Shown: in pieces, positions 1 to 11,583 of the stretch
Position numbering within the stretch: the first letter of the stretch is position 1
How the letters are laid out: every line of letters begins with the position of its first letter
NCBI GenBank assembly: GCA_032718475.1
Contig: JAUCBJ010008927.1
Location: forward strand, 1-49,356
Length of the DNA stretch: 49,356 nt
Source of the DNA: Nemertoderma westbladi
Lineage: Eukaryota; Xenacoelomorpha; Nemertodermatida; Nemertodermatidae
Direction of reading: 5' to 3'
Notes under the pieces: model-generated
Told to the model about the DNA's origin: nothing
Databases searched by the model: none
What the model saw: the letters and a program-made list of their open reading frames with translations, nothing else
Made by a program: the position numbers and the translations under genes

Positions 1-1020
1 GCACAATGCGTGTCAATTTCAACACCGCTGGGCACTGGTTGATGGCAGAGTGAGATTAAAAAACCGGATTTCATCCTCGGTTACGGTTAGTCCAGTTTGC
101 CCGTAGCGGCAGCGATACCGAAAGTCGAGGTCAACAGACAGAGGCGGCCTTGGTGGTGAGTTGTTTGATTTCAATTCCAACACTTTTCTGGGCAGCTGGG
201 TAGACTCTGGTAGTGGGTACCTGAACTTAGAATGCCGGTCAGCTGGTTAGTCCGCATAACTTCCATTGTTGCAGTTGCCGAGTCGATGGATGGTTGGGGT
301 TGGTAGGGGTAAGCCTATTGCTATTGTTGTATTGGCAGATTGGTATGTCTGTATGTACATCTACATCTGATTATACCAGTTGCCGGCGCCGTCGGTCGTA
401 CCAATACATGGTCTTTAATTAACATATTTAACCGTTAACAAGAGCAGAAACCGTAAACGAAGAAATTCATTTTCTTTTGTCGCTTTTACCGCATAGAAAT
501 GCGGTATAGGCTAGTGCTGTTGTAGTTCAGTACCGTACCGGTAGTTCTGTAGTTGGCAGTTCAGCGGTTATACTTCTACAGTCTGACAGTAGTCAGGTAG
601 TAGGGCGGTACGGCGGCCAGCGCCAATGGATCCTCTAATCTAATTCAGGACTGCAGTCCGCACTGCATGGCGAATTAGGGCCTACAGAATTAGGCCTGTC
701 CTGTAGTACAAGTATACGTGATCTATAATGACTGAACCGGTACCGCGGTACCAGTCAGCCAGTCCCGTAAAACACCGAATACAGTATGTCTGTATGGTAT
801 TGCAGTATTGCTGTATTGTCTGATTACAGGATTCCTGATTCATGGACTGACATTGAGTATAGTACCGGTACAGGCAGACAGGCCACAATGGCATTACTGT
901 AATTTCGTAATTTGCTAGAAACCCAGCTGATTTAGTCTCCTAGCAACCTGCTAATGTCAAGCATTATAATTTTGAATAAATAAATTTATTATAACTGTAA
1001 GACAGTTACACTGGTGCTGC
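1..1020. other. Stretch without recognised gene
   Basis: No convincing coding frame, RNA gene or repeat family was recognised on either strand. The stretch holds several palindromic TACCGGTA or GGTACC clusters (near 525, 735 and 865). Short open frames here have no protein-like features. Confidence 0.5.
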
Positions 1021-1320
1021 ACGAAGGCCCCACGCAAATTCAACTTGGAAAATTTCTAAACTTTTGACAGACTATTTGTGTACCAAGTTTGGTTACATTT
1101 CATCGAGGATTGATAGAGTTATTAACGTTCAAAATTGAACATTGCAATAAAAGCGACAGAACGACTTAATTAACTAATTAACTGCTATTATCTTAGCTTC
1201 TCGAAGGCCACACGGAAATTCAACTTGGAAAATTTCTAAACTTTTGCCAAACAACATGTGTACCAAGTTTGGATAGATTTCATCAAAGATTGGCCGAGTT
1301 ATTAACGTTTAAAATTGAAC
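1021..1320 (+). repeat. 120-bp direct duplication, period 180
   Basis: Positions 1021-1140 and 1201-1320 are two diverged direct copies sharing the blocks GAAGGCC, AATTCAACTTGGAAAATT, GTGTACCAAGTTTGG and AAAATTGAAC, offset by exactly 180 bases. The 60 bases between them are not repeated. The second copy ends at the base where recognisable Penelope-like coding sequence begins, so it marks the 5' junction of that insertion. Confidence 0.8.
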
Positions 1321-2881
1321 AAGAACGACAGGTTGATTAATGGTACCACTACGCTAAGGCTCACTCACTCCGTGGCTCGCCCCACAGTAAGGTTTATCAA
1401 CAAGGAAGTTTTTGACTCATTTAAACCTACAGGCACTCATCCAGGCATTTTATATGGATCACCTAAGATCCACAAGAATGGCTGTCCTACACGCCCTATT
1501 CTCTCCGCTATTGGCACTATTGAATATCCTCTAGCTCGATATTTGGTTCCTAGGTTACAACCGTACACTACCAATGAATAACTGTTAGGGATACCTTCTC
1601 ATTTGTAAAGGAGATTAATGATGTTATAACTGGATCCAATTCGTATATGGCCAGTTTTGATGTCAAAAATCTGTTTACGAATATACCGGTAGATGAAACC
1701 ATTGTTATATTGCTTAATCAATTATTTGAGGGGACAGATACAGTAGATGGACTAAGTAGAAGCCAGTACAAATAACTACTAGATTTTGCATCCAAGAACA
1801 CTGAGTTTATTTTCAACCAACATAAGTACTTGCAAATTAATGGCGTTTCGATGGGTAGCCCCATTGGGCCAACGTTTGCTAATGCATTTTTAAGCTTTTA
1901 CGAAAAAAAATGGCTGTCCAATTGTCCACCTGATTTGAAACCAATGTTTTATAGGCGATATGTGGATGATTGCTTTATTTTATTCCGAGATAGACAACAT
2001 GCTAAAGAATTTTTAAACTATCTAAATTCCCAACACCGCAACATTGAATTCACTGTAGAATTTGAATCCAACAATTCCCTATCATTCCTTGATGTTCTAA
2101 TTACTAGAAGCCGTGATTCTCTGAACACAACCATATACCGAAAACCAACCTTTACTGGTCTATACACACACTATGATAGCTTTATTTCAGACAAATTTAA
2201 AGTTGCCCTCATTTCTACGTTAATTTTTCGAATTTTTCACATTTGTACCAACTGGCGCCAATTTCAAACTCAAACAAATAAACTACATGTCATTCTGTCC
2301 CTTAACGGGTTTCCCAGTGAACTTATCTGGTCTGTCATTCACAGGGTCACCTCAAGACTAGGGGGGCCAGCCCGTCCCAAAATACCTTCGGTTGCCAAAA
2401 AACCAATCTACTTAGTCCTACCTTACTTAGGCTACATGTCATCACAAATCAACCACAAACTTAAACTGATTTCTCATGCCTACCCGCAAATAGACTTCAA
2501 GATAATTTTCAAACCCCACATCAGACTAGGCACCCACTTCCCGTTCAAGGACAGATTTCCAGCCGCGATGAGACCCGTTGTCTTGTACAAATTCAAGTGT
2601 GCCAGCTGTAATGCTGTCTACATCGGTAAAACCGAGCGACATTTTAAGACACGAGTCTGTGACCACCTGGGAGTCTCACCAAGAACGGGAAAGCCTGTGG
2701 CCAACCCACAACACTCTGCAATACGGGATCACGCTATAGAGTATGACCACAAATATAATTACAATGATTTTAAAATAATAGCAAGGCACAAAGTAATTAC
2801 GACCTTCTAATTAAAGAAAGCATCACAATTGGCAGACAAAAACCCTCACTAAACATCCAAGGCACGTTATTTCTATTTTAA
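1321..2881 (+). pseudogene. 5'-truncated Penelope-like retroelement (RT + GIY-YIG), frameshifted
   Basis: Penelope-like elements encode a reverse transcriptase fused to a C-terminal GIY-YIG endonuclease and copy themselves into chromosomal sites. In order the sequence shows: the RT signature YGSPKIHK (about 1451), DVKNLFTNIP (about 1660), GVSMGSPIGP (about 1842), the catalytic YVDD (about 1957), a Cys-x-x-Cys next to the endonuclease motif VYIGKTERHFKTRV (about 2610-2650), and a C-terminal tail rich in LLIKES. The copy is dead. The N-terminal region is missing, the frame shifts near 1580, an in-frame TAA lies at 1773-1775, and a second shift near 2791 moves the likely original stop to 2879-2881. 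The longest intact piece is 1830-2810. Family assignment is firm because RT and GIY-YIG occur together in this order; the clade within Penelope-like elements is not resolved. Confidence 0.92.
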
Positions 2882-2887
2882 AGGTGA

Positions 2888-2908
2888 CCCCCCCCCCCCC
2901 CCCCCCTT
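2888..2908. repeat. Poly-C tract
   Basis: An uninterrupted run of about 21 C directly follows the Penelope-like frame. The length is uncertain because homopolymers are error-prone in sequencing. Confidence 0.9.
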
Positions 2909-3839
2909 ACTACATTACTATTACTGTTTACTACATTAAATAATTAATTATTACTTTTTTTACAGTATGTTTATTTCGTAAAGTACTTTATATATTGCTA
3001 GTTTACACTGTTTATTTGGCTGATGATGATGAATGTATTTCGTCGAAAAGTTCCGTTTGAATTAATTGAAATATAATGTTGTTTAGAATCGCAATACTTA
3101 TTCTATTCTGTTTTAAACTACGATATCCACCTGGGACAACAATCACCTCTATATACAGAGTTATTGATCTTATTCTTATTGAGAAAGAGCTCTAAATATT
3201 ATAGTAGGTTTCAAAATGTCATTCCTAGACTTTAAGGAATTTTGGAGAAAAAGGTACATGATGAAATCTGAATGTAAAATTGTAAGTGACAGAAAATGAC
3301 ATTTAATTTATACATTATAACTTTTCATCACCGTTTAATAACATTTCATGCAATGTTTTCTGTGTATGGCCACTAGTTGCACAAATGTCACCAAACCTAT
3401 CGAACACAAATTATGGCTGTTGTCTTTGTTGATTTCTTTACTTATATTAGCTGGTATTAAATGTATCTTGTTATATTTGTTTTTGTATTTATAGTGAATT
3501 TATAGTTAACTACTGTATGTTATCCGTTTCGTTTGTGAGGTATATTTTTTACAAATTTGACAATAAAACTGCTATCCCAAAATCTTATGTATTTATTTTA
3601 AACAGTATGCACTTTCATACTTATTATTTTAACAACTTTATCTTATCATAATAACTATATAGCACAGATACATAACACACGTAGATACTCCAAAACTGTA
3701 CTTCAGTAATGCACAGTACAGTAGTATAGTACCAATGTTACAGTGGTGTACCGTCCATGGATCACGTTAAACACTACTGGAGTCTATTATTATATTCAAG
3801 GATTGCTAAAGTAGTTCTTGGTTATGTAGTCTTTGATTC
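2909..3839. other. AT-rich stretch between Penelope-like element and K2P gene
   Basis: Apart from the ribozyme-like core near 3020, nothing is recognised. The part nearest 3840 lies just past the K2P polyadenylation signal and may be downstream flank of that gene. Confidence 0.45.
3020..3048 (+). ncRNA. Hammerhead-ribozyme-like core downstream of the Penelope-like element
   Basis: CTGATGA (3020-3026) is followed, after a one-base bulge, by a 6-bp stem (GATGAA 3028-3033 with TTCGTC 3039-3044, one G-U pair) and then GAAA (3045-3048). This is the order of the conserved hammerhead core: box CUGAUGA, stem II, box GAAA. Hammerhead motifs are an established companion of Penelope-like elements. A matching stem III and a cleavage triplet are not evident downstream, so it may be a decayed or coincidental core. 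Confidence 0.35.
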
Positions 3840-3845
3840 TTTATT
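3840..3845 (-). promoter_or_regulatory. Candidate polyadenylation signal of the K2P gene
   Basis: The minus strand reads AATAAA about 80 bases after the K2P stop codon, a normal distance for a short 3' UTR. Other AATAAA-like words exist in this AT-rich stretch; this is the first good one. Confidence 0.45.
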
Positions 3846-3926
3846 TACTTATGGTAAGTGATGTTTTATGGCATATAAAAAAATTCATGGGTGCCGCCTT
3901 CCCACTTGGACCATGTATAAGGGCTG

Positions 3927-4642
3927 CTATTTTTCTAAATGTTGCTCATCCGGCGCGGTCACCCTTATGGTCGGTATGTTTAGTCTCATGGAACCCCTCA
4001 TTGCGAGATCATACTCCCCAAGTTGTCTCCGCCTTGGTTTCCGTAGTGATTCCATGTGAAACAAACCGAATCCGGTACCATGGATCACCTCGTTATTCGA
4101 GTAAACATCTTCTGGTTCTTCAATCTGTAGTATTTGTCGACGCCAACTGCCTCCGGCTAAAGTATTAACCAAGAAAGAGAAGTAGGATAGCCCAATTGTC
4201 AGCAATGCCATCATTAACCACACATATAGTTGACGCTTCCAAACTGGTGGCAAAGATTTGTGATCTTCGAAATTTTCCTTAAATTCCCCAGGTATGTAAT
4301 CGCCGAAACCTATTGTACTGTAGGAGATAAACGCCGTGTAATATGTGATCTCATATGTCCAACCATAATCTTCGGCTATCGACCACAGAATAAGTGCAGG
4401 AATTATAAATAGGAATGTGTAATACCAAAGAATGTGAGCAAATATTAGAATTACAGTTGTGTATTTTGAGTGTAGATTTCTTGGTTTCAATGCATAGACG
4501 ATTTTGTTTATGAGTTTCGCATTGAGTTTGTGTATTCCGCTGAAAGCATTCAGTGCATATATCGTGAGTGGGATTCCAATAACCCCGATTACGACCGTTA
4601 GTTGCCGCCCTACTGCAGAAGAAGGTGTAACCTCTCCATAAC
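3927..4642 (-). CDS. Two-pore-domain potassium channel, exon 3 (TM2 to C-terminus)
   Basis: This last coding exon gives residues 181-418 of the predicted 418-residue channel. It opens inside the first glycine codon of the first selectivity filter (GYG, residues 181-183), after a TTGCAG acceptor. It then encodes TM2 (about 192-214), TM3 (about 243-266), the second pore helix and filter STIGFGDY (about 289-296), and TM4 (about 318-341). The cytoplasmic tail is about 75 residues, with a basic RKPRRR patch, and ends at TAG 3929-3927. GYG in pore 1 and GFG in pore 2 are the normal K2P pair, so the pore looks functional. An intron splitting this glycine codon is a known K2P hallmark and supports the model. 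The protein should sit in the plasma membrane as a dimer and carry background K+ current. The subfamily (TWIK, TASK, TREK and so on) cannot be fixed by eye. Confidence 0.93.
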
Positions 4643-5078
4643 CTGCAAGTTATAAATTAATTCTGATAATCCTCAATAAATACAACTTTTTTCACTATTT
4701 GAGAGTGGAGAGAATGGTAAAGTTGTAAAGCTAAAGTTGTTATATCTTTAGAAAGTGTTATAGATTGTTCCTCAAATTAATTGAATACCTTTTCCACTTC
4801 GATACCAATGTCAATACATATATCAAAATTTGAGAAATTCATAACCAAAAATATTTCCGCATTTCCTTATTTTACTTATTTCATCTGCCAAAAAAGTAAA
4901 TACAATGCAATCCCAGGTGTTACGGAAAGGAAATGTGTTTCTTTAAGTTTTTCTCCCGATTTATTCTTATATTAAGGATAAAAAGTAACAATTTAAGAAA
5001 AATATATGTAGATATTCCAACCTGTAAACCATGGTATATTATTATATTGTTTATTCATATGGTGGATGATGGACTTAC
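4643..5078 (-). other. K2P intron 2
   Basis: A 436-base AT-rich intron, GTAAGT donor and TTGCAG acceptor, phase 1. No gene seen inside. Confidence 0.85.
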
Positions 5079-5201
5079 CTATAGTTGTAATTATTTCAAA
5101 TATATACCAGAAGCATACTGTAATGCTATCTCCCAAATTGTATATGGTTTCTCTATAACCTTCGTTGTTTATCAGTACCCTTCTGATTTCAATAGCTGCA
5201 G
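5079..5201 (-). CDS. Two-pore-domain potassium channel, exon 2 (cap to pore 1)
   Basis: A 123-base exon between a TTTTCAG acceptor and a perfect G|GTAAGT donor. It encodes the second half of the extracellular cap (EIRRVLINNEGYRETIYNLG) and the first pore helix ending ...FEIITTIG. The last base is the first base of the filter glycine. Both ends are phase 1: it takes one base from exon 1 (forming a Ser codon) and gives one base to exon 3, so the frame stays open across all three exons. A second CAG six bases downstream could act as an alternative acceptor that removes two residues. Confidence 0.9.
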
Positions 5202-8200
5202 CTGAAAAACAAATACATAAGATGTTTGTTTGTAATAAATTAAAAACGTCCTATTAACTGAAGTTAAAGTATTACTGTAACAATTTTACTAATGGCACTG
5301 TTACAACTTGAAGCAGCCACCATTAGATCATAGATATAACAGAAGTCATAGATACTGACAAATTGATCATGATCCCATCAATAACCTCTGAAGGTACCAC
5401 TCAATCACATTATTGACCGTGATAGCATCAGTAATACGCATAATTCCCATACCACATTTGAAACCTTCCACATTTTATCACAACTTGAAAGGACTGCCAT
5501 TGCCCATGGAATGAAGGCAGGAACAGTTCAATTAAATTTGTGAATACATCAAAGGAGTACAAATGAACAAGTTTATTATACACGAGCATGGAGACAAGTT
5601 ATTCGTCTGTCTCCAATCCCTATGGAGCATATTATATCTGACTGACATCGACAACGATGTATACATGGAGATGTCTCTGGACATATTCACATTCCTCACA
5701 TTTGTGCTGAATGACACATCTTCCGACAATGTAAGGGAGACACAGATGGTTTTCAGATGGACTGGCCTCCACGCTTGCATACCATCTGCACTATGCCTCA
5801 AGTCCTTCTACCTCAACCTAAATAAGTTCAAACTATAAGTCTAGTGATTACTTCAGTGGTAACATTTTTCTCAGTTTAGTATACACCTTCTGGATGATGC
5901 ACCAAATTTAAGTAGTCGATAGAACCATTCCTACTTCATAAAACAAATCTGGCTTAAAAAATTTGTCCACTTGAAAATATGAGCATGGCAGTGCCAACTC
6001 TTAGCCTTTTGTATCACCAAAGAGCATCATCTGATGTAACTGATGCAATAGGCAATTATGTCCAATTCAGCTTATATACTTGTATGTTAGTGTAACTCAG
6101 TTAGTGTAACTCAAAGACATCCAGACTTAGATACCTAACATGTAGCAACCCCGATATTATTAATTTCTATAATGTAGGTAGATGAGACCATGAAAGTGGC
6201 TATACACATACTGCACAATATAGGCTCAATGCTGAAAAAGTACCAACGAACGATACTAAAATCAAGACTGCTGTATTATCAACCAATGGATCTCCTGCTC
6301 CTGCCAAACCCTCTGAGGGCAAAACGCGTGATGTAAGATTATTCAGGTCAGTTCTTAAGGGATCTGTCATCCACATGAGCTAAACAAGTAACTATGCACA
6401 TACAACATGATTACAATTAAAATGATATCACGGATGATGACTAAAAAGGTCCATCCATAAGCAAAATACGTATAGCAGTATCCTGGACCAGACAGGCTGA
6501 GTGCAAGCTACCTGCCTCGCTGATTATGCAGTTAAATGGACTTAAATTTAGTTTGAAGAGCTGGAAGTAGTCGAATACCCTTTCAACAAGTAATGTAGAC
6601 CATTAGACCTATTTTTTTTATCAGCTCTTTGCCCATATTATATCTTGGAGCCATTCTTTTCGAAATTCATCAAGATTAGAATGATACCTAATCATGACGA
6701 AAGTAGGACATTAATATATTGCATCACTGAAGTATCCCAATCTATCACAACTATTTTCATTGTGTCTTAAAGCCCGTATTGTATTCCCATCACCCCACCA
6801 TATCAACTTACACAGACTCACATACTTCATGGGCACTACTGGTGCATGCAACTGTTAAAAGAAGGTGAAAAAGTAAACCTGCTGACATACATTATCATAG
6901 AAGATGCAGTACGCACACAACCTAACCTCTCTGGCTACCTATACATGATGCATTAACAGCATATTACACCACCCTAACTGCAGAATGCCCCAGAGAGCTA
7001 TACACTGCGCAAAGTATCGAATTGGAAAACAACATCCAAAACTTCGACAAGGAAATCACAAAAGCGTTAACAGCCACCACCACCATCAATGGAGCAGACC
7101 ATCTTGCAGTGTTGGCAGTGGTCATGAACACTATGCAAGTGAATGCTCGGCTCTGGTGGATCAGGGTGTCAGACTTACGAGACAAATACCATTATTCAAA
7201 CAGTATCGAAGAAGCATTGAGACAAGACCCATATAAGCTAGTCAAGGACCTGGGTTACAGATAACGTTAGGTTTGATCGACCTGGTAGTTTGTATATATA
7301 TCAACAGCTATGTCCTCTACTATTTATAATTGCTTATAATATCCTGCAATAGATTTAGCTGTAGTCACTTGACTATTTTATTTCATTGATCTGGTTTCTT
7401 GAGGCTAGTGTTTGACTCATTTTATATGTGGTTTGATTATTGCCATAAAACTTTTATTTAATACAGCCACACACTCACACACTTTTATAACAACTCCCAC
7501 CAACCACCATAGCACCAACACTAACCAGTAAATCACTATCACCTACACACACCCACCACTGTTACTAAACATCATTCTCACATACCAGTAAAATGGGTTC
7601 AGAATAATGAACCTTCGAACAAAACACTGAATTGTGCAATTTTACATAATTTGCAATACACCATCTTATAATATAGAATCGATCCTACTTATCTCACCTT
7701 CGCTTTCAATAAAAATTTGGCAGAATTAATAATAAAATTCAATAGTAATTACTGGATCAACTTGAAGATCCTTTATTGGATAACAACACATTGTGGATGT
7801 GTTCTACTGATAGATTAATGACAATACTCGGCCGAAAGAATCCAAAAATCCAAAAATAACCTAATTTGTTATAACCATCAGATTTTGACCCCCTTCTGGA
7901 GTTAATTTGCTATATAATATAATAGTACCAGTTAAGAGAAAGGAACATATTAGAAGTGGGCCTTTCTAAACAAAACAATAAATAATGATACAGAGATGAT
8001 GTGATGATATAATTTGCATAAGTAAGCCATCCGGATCTAAGTTTGCCTAGGATGTACTTGTACAGCAGCAAACTTAGCCCACGAAAAAGCTTCGCCCGGA
8101 GCAATCTTCGCCCTCATAATGAGCAACTATCACCCGGCGGAAACCTTCGCCCACAGGCAATCTTCGCCCGTGAGCAACCTTCTCCCACTAACAATTATTG

Positions 8201-8657
8201 TTTTGGTTAGAAAAAGCCATATCTGTAAACTGCTTCTTTCCCTCAATTGGTAACAGCATCGCTTATTGTTTTGGTAGAAAAAGCCGTCTCTGTAACCTGC
8301 ACATTTCCCTCAATTGGTAACTAAAATGGTTACTAACACAAATCTTATTGGTCGAAGTTTGCTCGCGGGCGAACATTGCCTTGCGGGCGAAGGTATCATA
8401 CGCCTTAGCCATTATACCAGATAGCGATCAGTATACGATCTAAGGCTAGGGAATCCCTTATTATGGTGCACGTAACTTATATGTATATAATATATACTAA
8501 TTACTGTAATATGTTTGTTAAAATAAATCCACCATTAACCAAATTCATAGCAATTGCATTATATTTGCCGAATTTTTTTTTGTGTACTATTGGCTTGTGG
8601 GTACATTTGTTAATTTAGTAGCAGCATACCGAATATATATAATTTATATATACCTAC
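5202..8657 (-). other. K2P intron 1
   Basis: A 3456-base intron with donor GTAGGT and acceptor TTTTCAG. Most of it is AT-rich and featureless. Around 6990-7264 the plus strand has an 80-codon open frame of fairly protein-like composition (TTTINGADHLAVLAVVMN) that I cannot assign; it may be a retroelement remnant. Positions 7465-7570 are CA-rich and low-complexity. A foldback element with an internal 67-bp duplication occupies 8139-8397. Confidence 0.8.
8139..8397. mobile_element. Small foldback (inverted-repeat) element
   Basis: The left arm 8139-8178 and right arm 8357-8397 are imperfect reverse complements of about 40 bases built from the words GCAATCTTCGCCC / GGGCGAANATTGC. Between them lie two tandem copies of a 67-bp sequence (8197-8263 and 8264-8330) beginning ATTGTTTTGG and containing TTTCCCTCAATTGGTAAC. 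There is no coding frame. This fits a non-autonomous foldback or MITE-type element; no target-site duplication was recognised. Confidence 0.6.
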
Positions 8658-9075
8658 ATCGAAGTTCCGTTGCACTTAGGTTGTCACACACCCCATCTTC
8701 AAACAGGAATGTCAGTAACTCTGTCACTTTTATTATCGAGTCATTTATGGTATCCTTCGCTGGTTTGCCATATTTGTGTTCAACAGTGTACATTATACAC
8801 CCGCATACAATTATATAGAATGGAATCATGGCGAATGTTAAGACCTTTAAAAGTATTACTGTGAGTTTTCTTTGAAACTTATACTTAGTTGCTCCTCTGG
8901 GTTTTGGTTTCTGTTCTTGAGTTGTATTTAGCAGCTCCTCTGGGTGTACAACATTGTTAGGTGTATTGCGAATCCTCAGAGAATGCTCATGTTGCAATGA
9001 GTTTACTGATAGACTGTGTAGATGCTGAGTCCGTTTCACTGGTTGAGGGCTTTGATACTGTTTCTCGCAGTCCAT
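8658..9075 (-). CDS. Two-pore-domain potassium channel, exon 1 (N-terminus, TM1, start of cap)
   Basis: First coding exon of the K2P gene (exons 9075-8658, 5201-5079, 4642-3927; 418 residues in all). The start ATG has a good context (CCACAATGG) and an in-frame TAG 12 bases upstream, so no longer frame is possible in this exon. Residues 1-70 are a polar, basic cytoplasmic head; TM1 spans about 72-95 (LTVILLKVLTFAMIPFYIIV); the extracellular cap begins after KYGKPAKDTI and holds one cysteine (Cys130), which could form the inter-subunit disulfide seen in several K2P channels. The exon ends with one base of a codon before GTAGGT, and joining to exon 2 gives Ser140. The length is normal for an animal K2P. 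Subfamily is unresolved. Confidence 0.9.
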
Positions 9076-10640
9076 TGTGGATAACTATTTGTAATCGTCA
9101 TTTTGGATTTAACCACCCTGTTTCTACTTCGCATTGCACCTCAAAATATATATGGATTGTCTTGACTAATTGACAATTAAATGACATACAGTTACATATT
9201 ACTTCCATCTATGCTGTAGGTGGATTGGAATATAAAATATTACGTAAAAATTATGTTATCATTTCACTTCAGAATAATTATAATTTAGTAATAGTTTTGA
9301 TAGCAGTGATCACTGATGTTGAAAAAAGATTACTTTATTACGATAACAATAAATTTCATCATTTATTATAAAAACATCAAATAAATCATGTTAATCAATA
9401 TTCGAACCTATCCCTGAAAACATGAAAAACTTCTCGGAAATACATTCGTATGTTTTGTTTTGAGTTTTGAAATTCTAGTTATCCTAACTAAATCATCGAT
9501 TTTACCATAATGTAAATATACACGTCGCGGGCGTGGGCGCGGAGAGGTCTTTCCCGTAACTTTCAAAAATATTGGAACTTTTTCTCTAGTATGCCCATAC
9601 AAAATTCGGTTGAAAATAGATGGTTAAAATCTTCAAAAGTTATTTACGAATCAATTTTTCATTACAGACAGACAGACAAACAGACGGACATGAAATTGTT
9701 CCCTAATAACTAATTATAATTGTGCGCTAAGGCTCGCCTTTACTGCATGACTCGCTGCGCTGTAAAATAATTTCAATTGTTCAGCATTCAATATGTCGTA
9801 TTAATAATTTCAGTATAATAATCTAAAAGCTAGTATGCCTACCGTGCTAATCTTGTCCTAATCTGTAAATATTAATTTATAAATTAGCTGATAGTTGATT
9901 AAAAATTACCTATCTAACAATTGATGTGGAGGCAGGATGGGTATTGATTACAGGCCTACAATGCGAGTGGAACACATGGCTTGTATGTATATATTGTGTA
10001 ATATGGACGGACACATGGTTTATGCATAATATTATCGGTTCGCTTTGTTTGGTTAATTCTTTCATTCTTTCATGTAATTATATGAGATCCTTTGAATGGA
10101 AGCGCTAAATATCCATTCCATAATGAATGGGCCGGCCTGTTAAATGGAATATTGCACGGATTTAACTTTGGTAGAAATTGGCATGTTTTCAAATTTCGTA
10201 ATCCTCCTATTTTCTGGGTTTCTATGCTATTATTTACTTTCCTGTGACATATTGCCACCACCACGCATTCAATATTGCCCATTCAAAAACTAATTTCGGC
10301 TTCCTTGTGAACTAACCTGTTTTACTAGTTAAAGGAATCGGCAGAGCCCTAATTAATTTCATTAATATATTAATTAACAGTTTTATTATATTATATATAT
10401 TTTAAACTCTTCCAAATATTTGGAAACACAGCATAAACTATCAAATGGGGTATCAGTAAATAATTACGGCTCATAAGTGAAATAATGTAAAAATTAAATA
10501 AAAGTCTAAAAATATAATTATGGATAATACTTATGAAGAGTGAGGTAAAAATCTCTAAAAAGGTTATGGTATGGCAAATGTGTCATGGTTAATATTATTA
10601 CGGCGTAGCGAAGGTGAGATGTACACCGCGGTATTTCAAA
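9076..10640. other. Upstream flank of the K2P gene; no gene recognised
   Basis: This contains the K2P 5' UTR and presumably its promoter, but no specific element stands out. A short GACA-type microsatellite lies at about 9665-9690, followed by a stretch (9720-9770) with two GCGCT-type words that looks like a dispersed repeat end. Open frames here are short and not protein-like. Confidence 0.5.
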
Positions 10641-11074
10641 GCAGGAGAGATATTGTGTATTTGTGGTTAAGGGCGACCTGCAAACCCAGCAAGCGCACGA
10701 GACCTCGAGGCACCAGGATTTCTCGGCATAGCACAGTTTGTGGTGGAATCCGTTAGATACAAGATGTGCAGCGACACGGCTGACAGGTTCCAGTCAGGTT
10801 GGTCAGGGTAACAGTTACGTCTGCTGGGTTGTCTACTGCTTCCAGTATTGCTGTGGAAGAGGCAAACTTACTGATGCCCCACCAGACCTTCCAATAGAAG
10901 ACTCTGGCGCTGTCGGTACACATGATCCAGATGTGGGGTGTCTTCAGCCGGAACGAATAATGTGCAACCATAGGTTACTGCGTTGAAAACTACTGACGTT
11001 TGGCTGTCTCCATGGATTCAAAGGAGAAGTTTATTTTGGATGCAAGCCCCATAGTACTGGCAATTCCATTTTTG
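10641..11074 (-). pseudogene. Non-LTR retrotransposon, C-terminal part (continuation past the inserted element)
   Basis: Read on the minus strand, the retrotransposon frame interrupted at 11908 resumes at about 11074. It shows the post-RT region typical of these polyproteins: a segment with LASKINFSFESMETA, then FNAVTYGCTLFVPAED, then WGISKFASSTAILEAV. Frameshifts and stops are frequent, and the pieces lie in different frames. Conceptual continuity across the 831-bp insertion is the main argument that these belong together. The 5' limit near 10641 is approximate. Confidence 0.6.
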
Positions 11075-11458
11075 TACCGGGTGTTCCATAATGATTGCCC
11101 CCCCCCCCCTGGCCAGCTAAAACTGCCAGGCATGTACTTTAGTGTAATATATCATTCGAAAGATAATTTAATTCTGAGCTTACATGCAAAAATTTAGGGT
11201 CCAATACGAAAGTATAAAAATTTTATAGGCAATTCTTTAATAAACCTATCTTACTTTTCAATATTTGTGATTTAATCACAATTTAAAAAAAATATAATTT
11301 ATCCAGCGTTAGTCATCAGACTTTGCAGGTTGCAGCCCTGTTTAAACAGTTATTACTGCCTGACTTTTGCTGTATTGCAATATATTACAGTATTCAGTTA
11401 CCGGTATTAGTGTTTCTTTGGTAATTTTACTGAATTAGGCCTAACAGAAGTAATTAAA

Positions 11459-11560
11459 ATGACAAGTTCCAGTGCAATCTTCGATGACTCTGAAGAAAAA
11501 CGTATGGTTGACAGGATCAGAGATGTTACTTTTAGAGAGGGTCGTGATTCTGTGGCATAA
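11459..11560 (+). CDS. 33-residue open frame inside the inverted-repeat element
   Basis: An ATG frame containing FDDSEEKRMVDRIRDVTF that ends TAA, 23 bases before a histone-type 3' stem-loop. There is only a vague resemblance to the C-terminal third of histone H4, on which I do not rely. It could be a captured gene fragment or chance. No other recognisable similarity. Confidence 0.2.
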   Translation: MTSSSAIFDDSEEKRMVDRIRDVTFREGRDSVA

Positions 11561-11583
11561 TCAAACTGAACTCAAACCAAAAC

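Noticed and set aside
5532-5838. Overlapping 90-codon frames on both strands in K2P intron 1
   Set aside because: No family resemblance, no splice signals, and lying on both strands at once suggests chance.
8582-8864. Plus-strand frames opposite K2P exon 1
   Set aside because: Shadows of the channel exon.
11459-11560. Histone H4 fragment upstream of the histone-type stem-loop
   Set aside because: Only a few residues (IRDVTF versus IRDAVTY) resemble H4, with the wrong length between them. Not strong enough to call.
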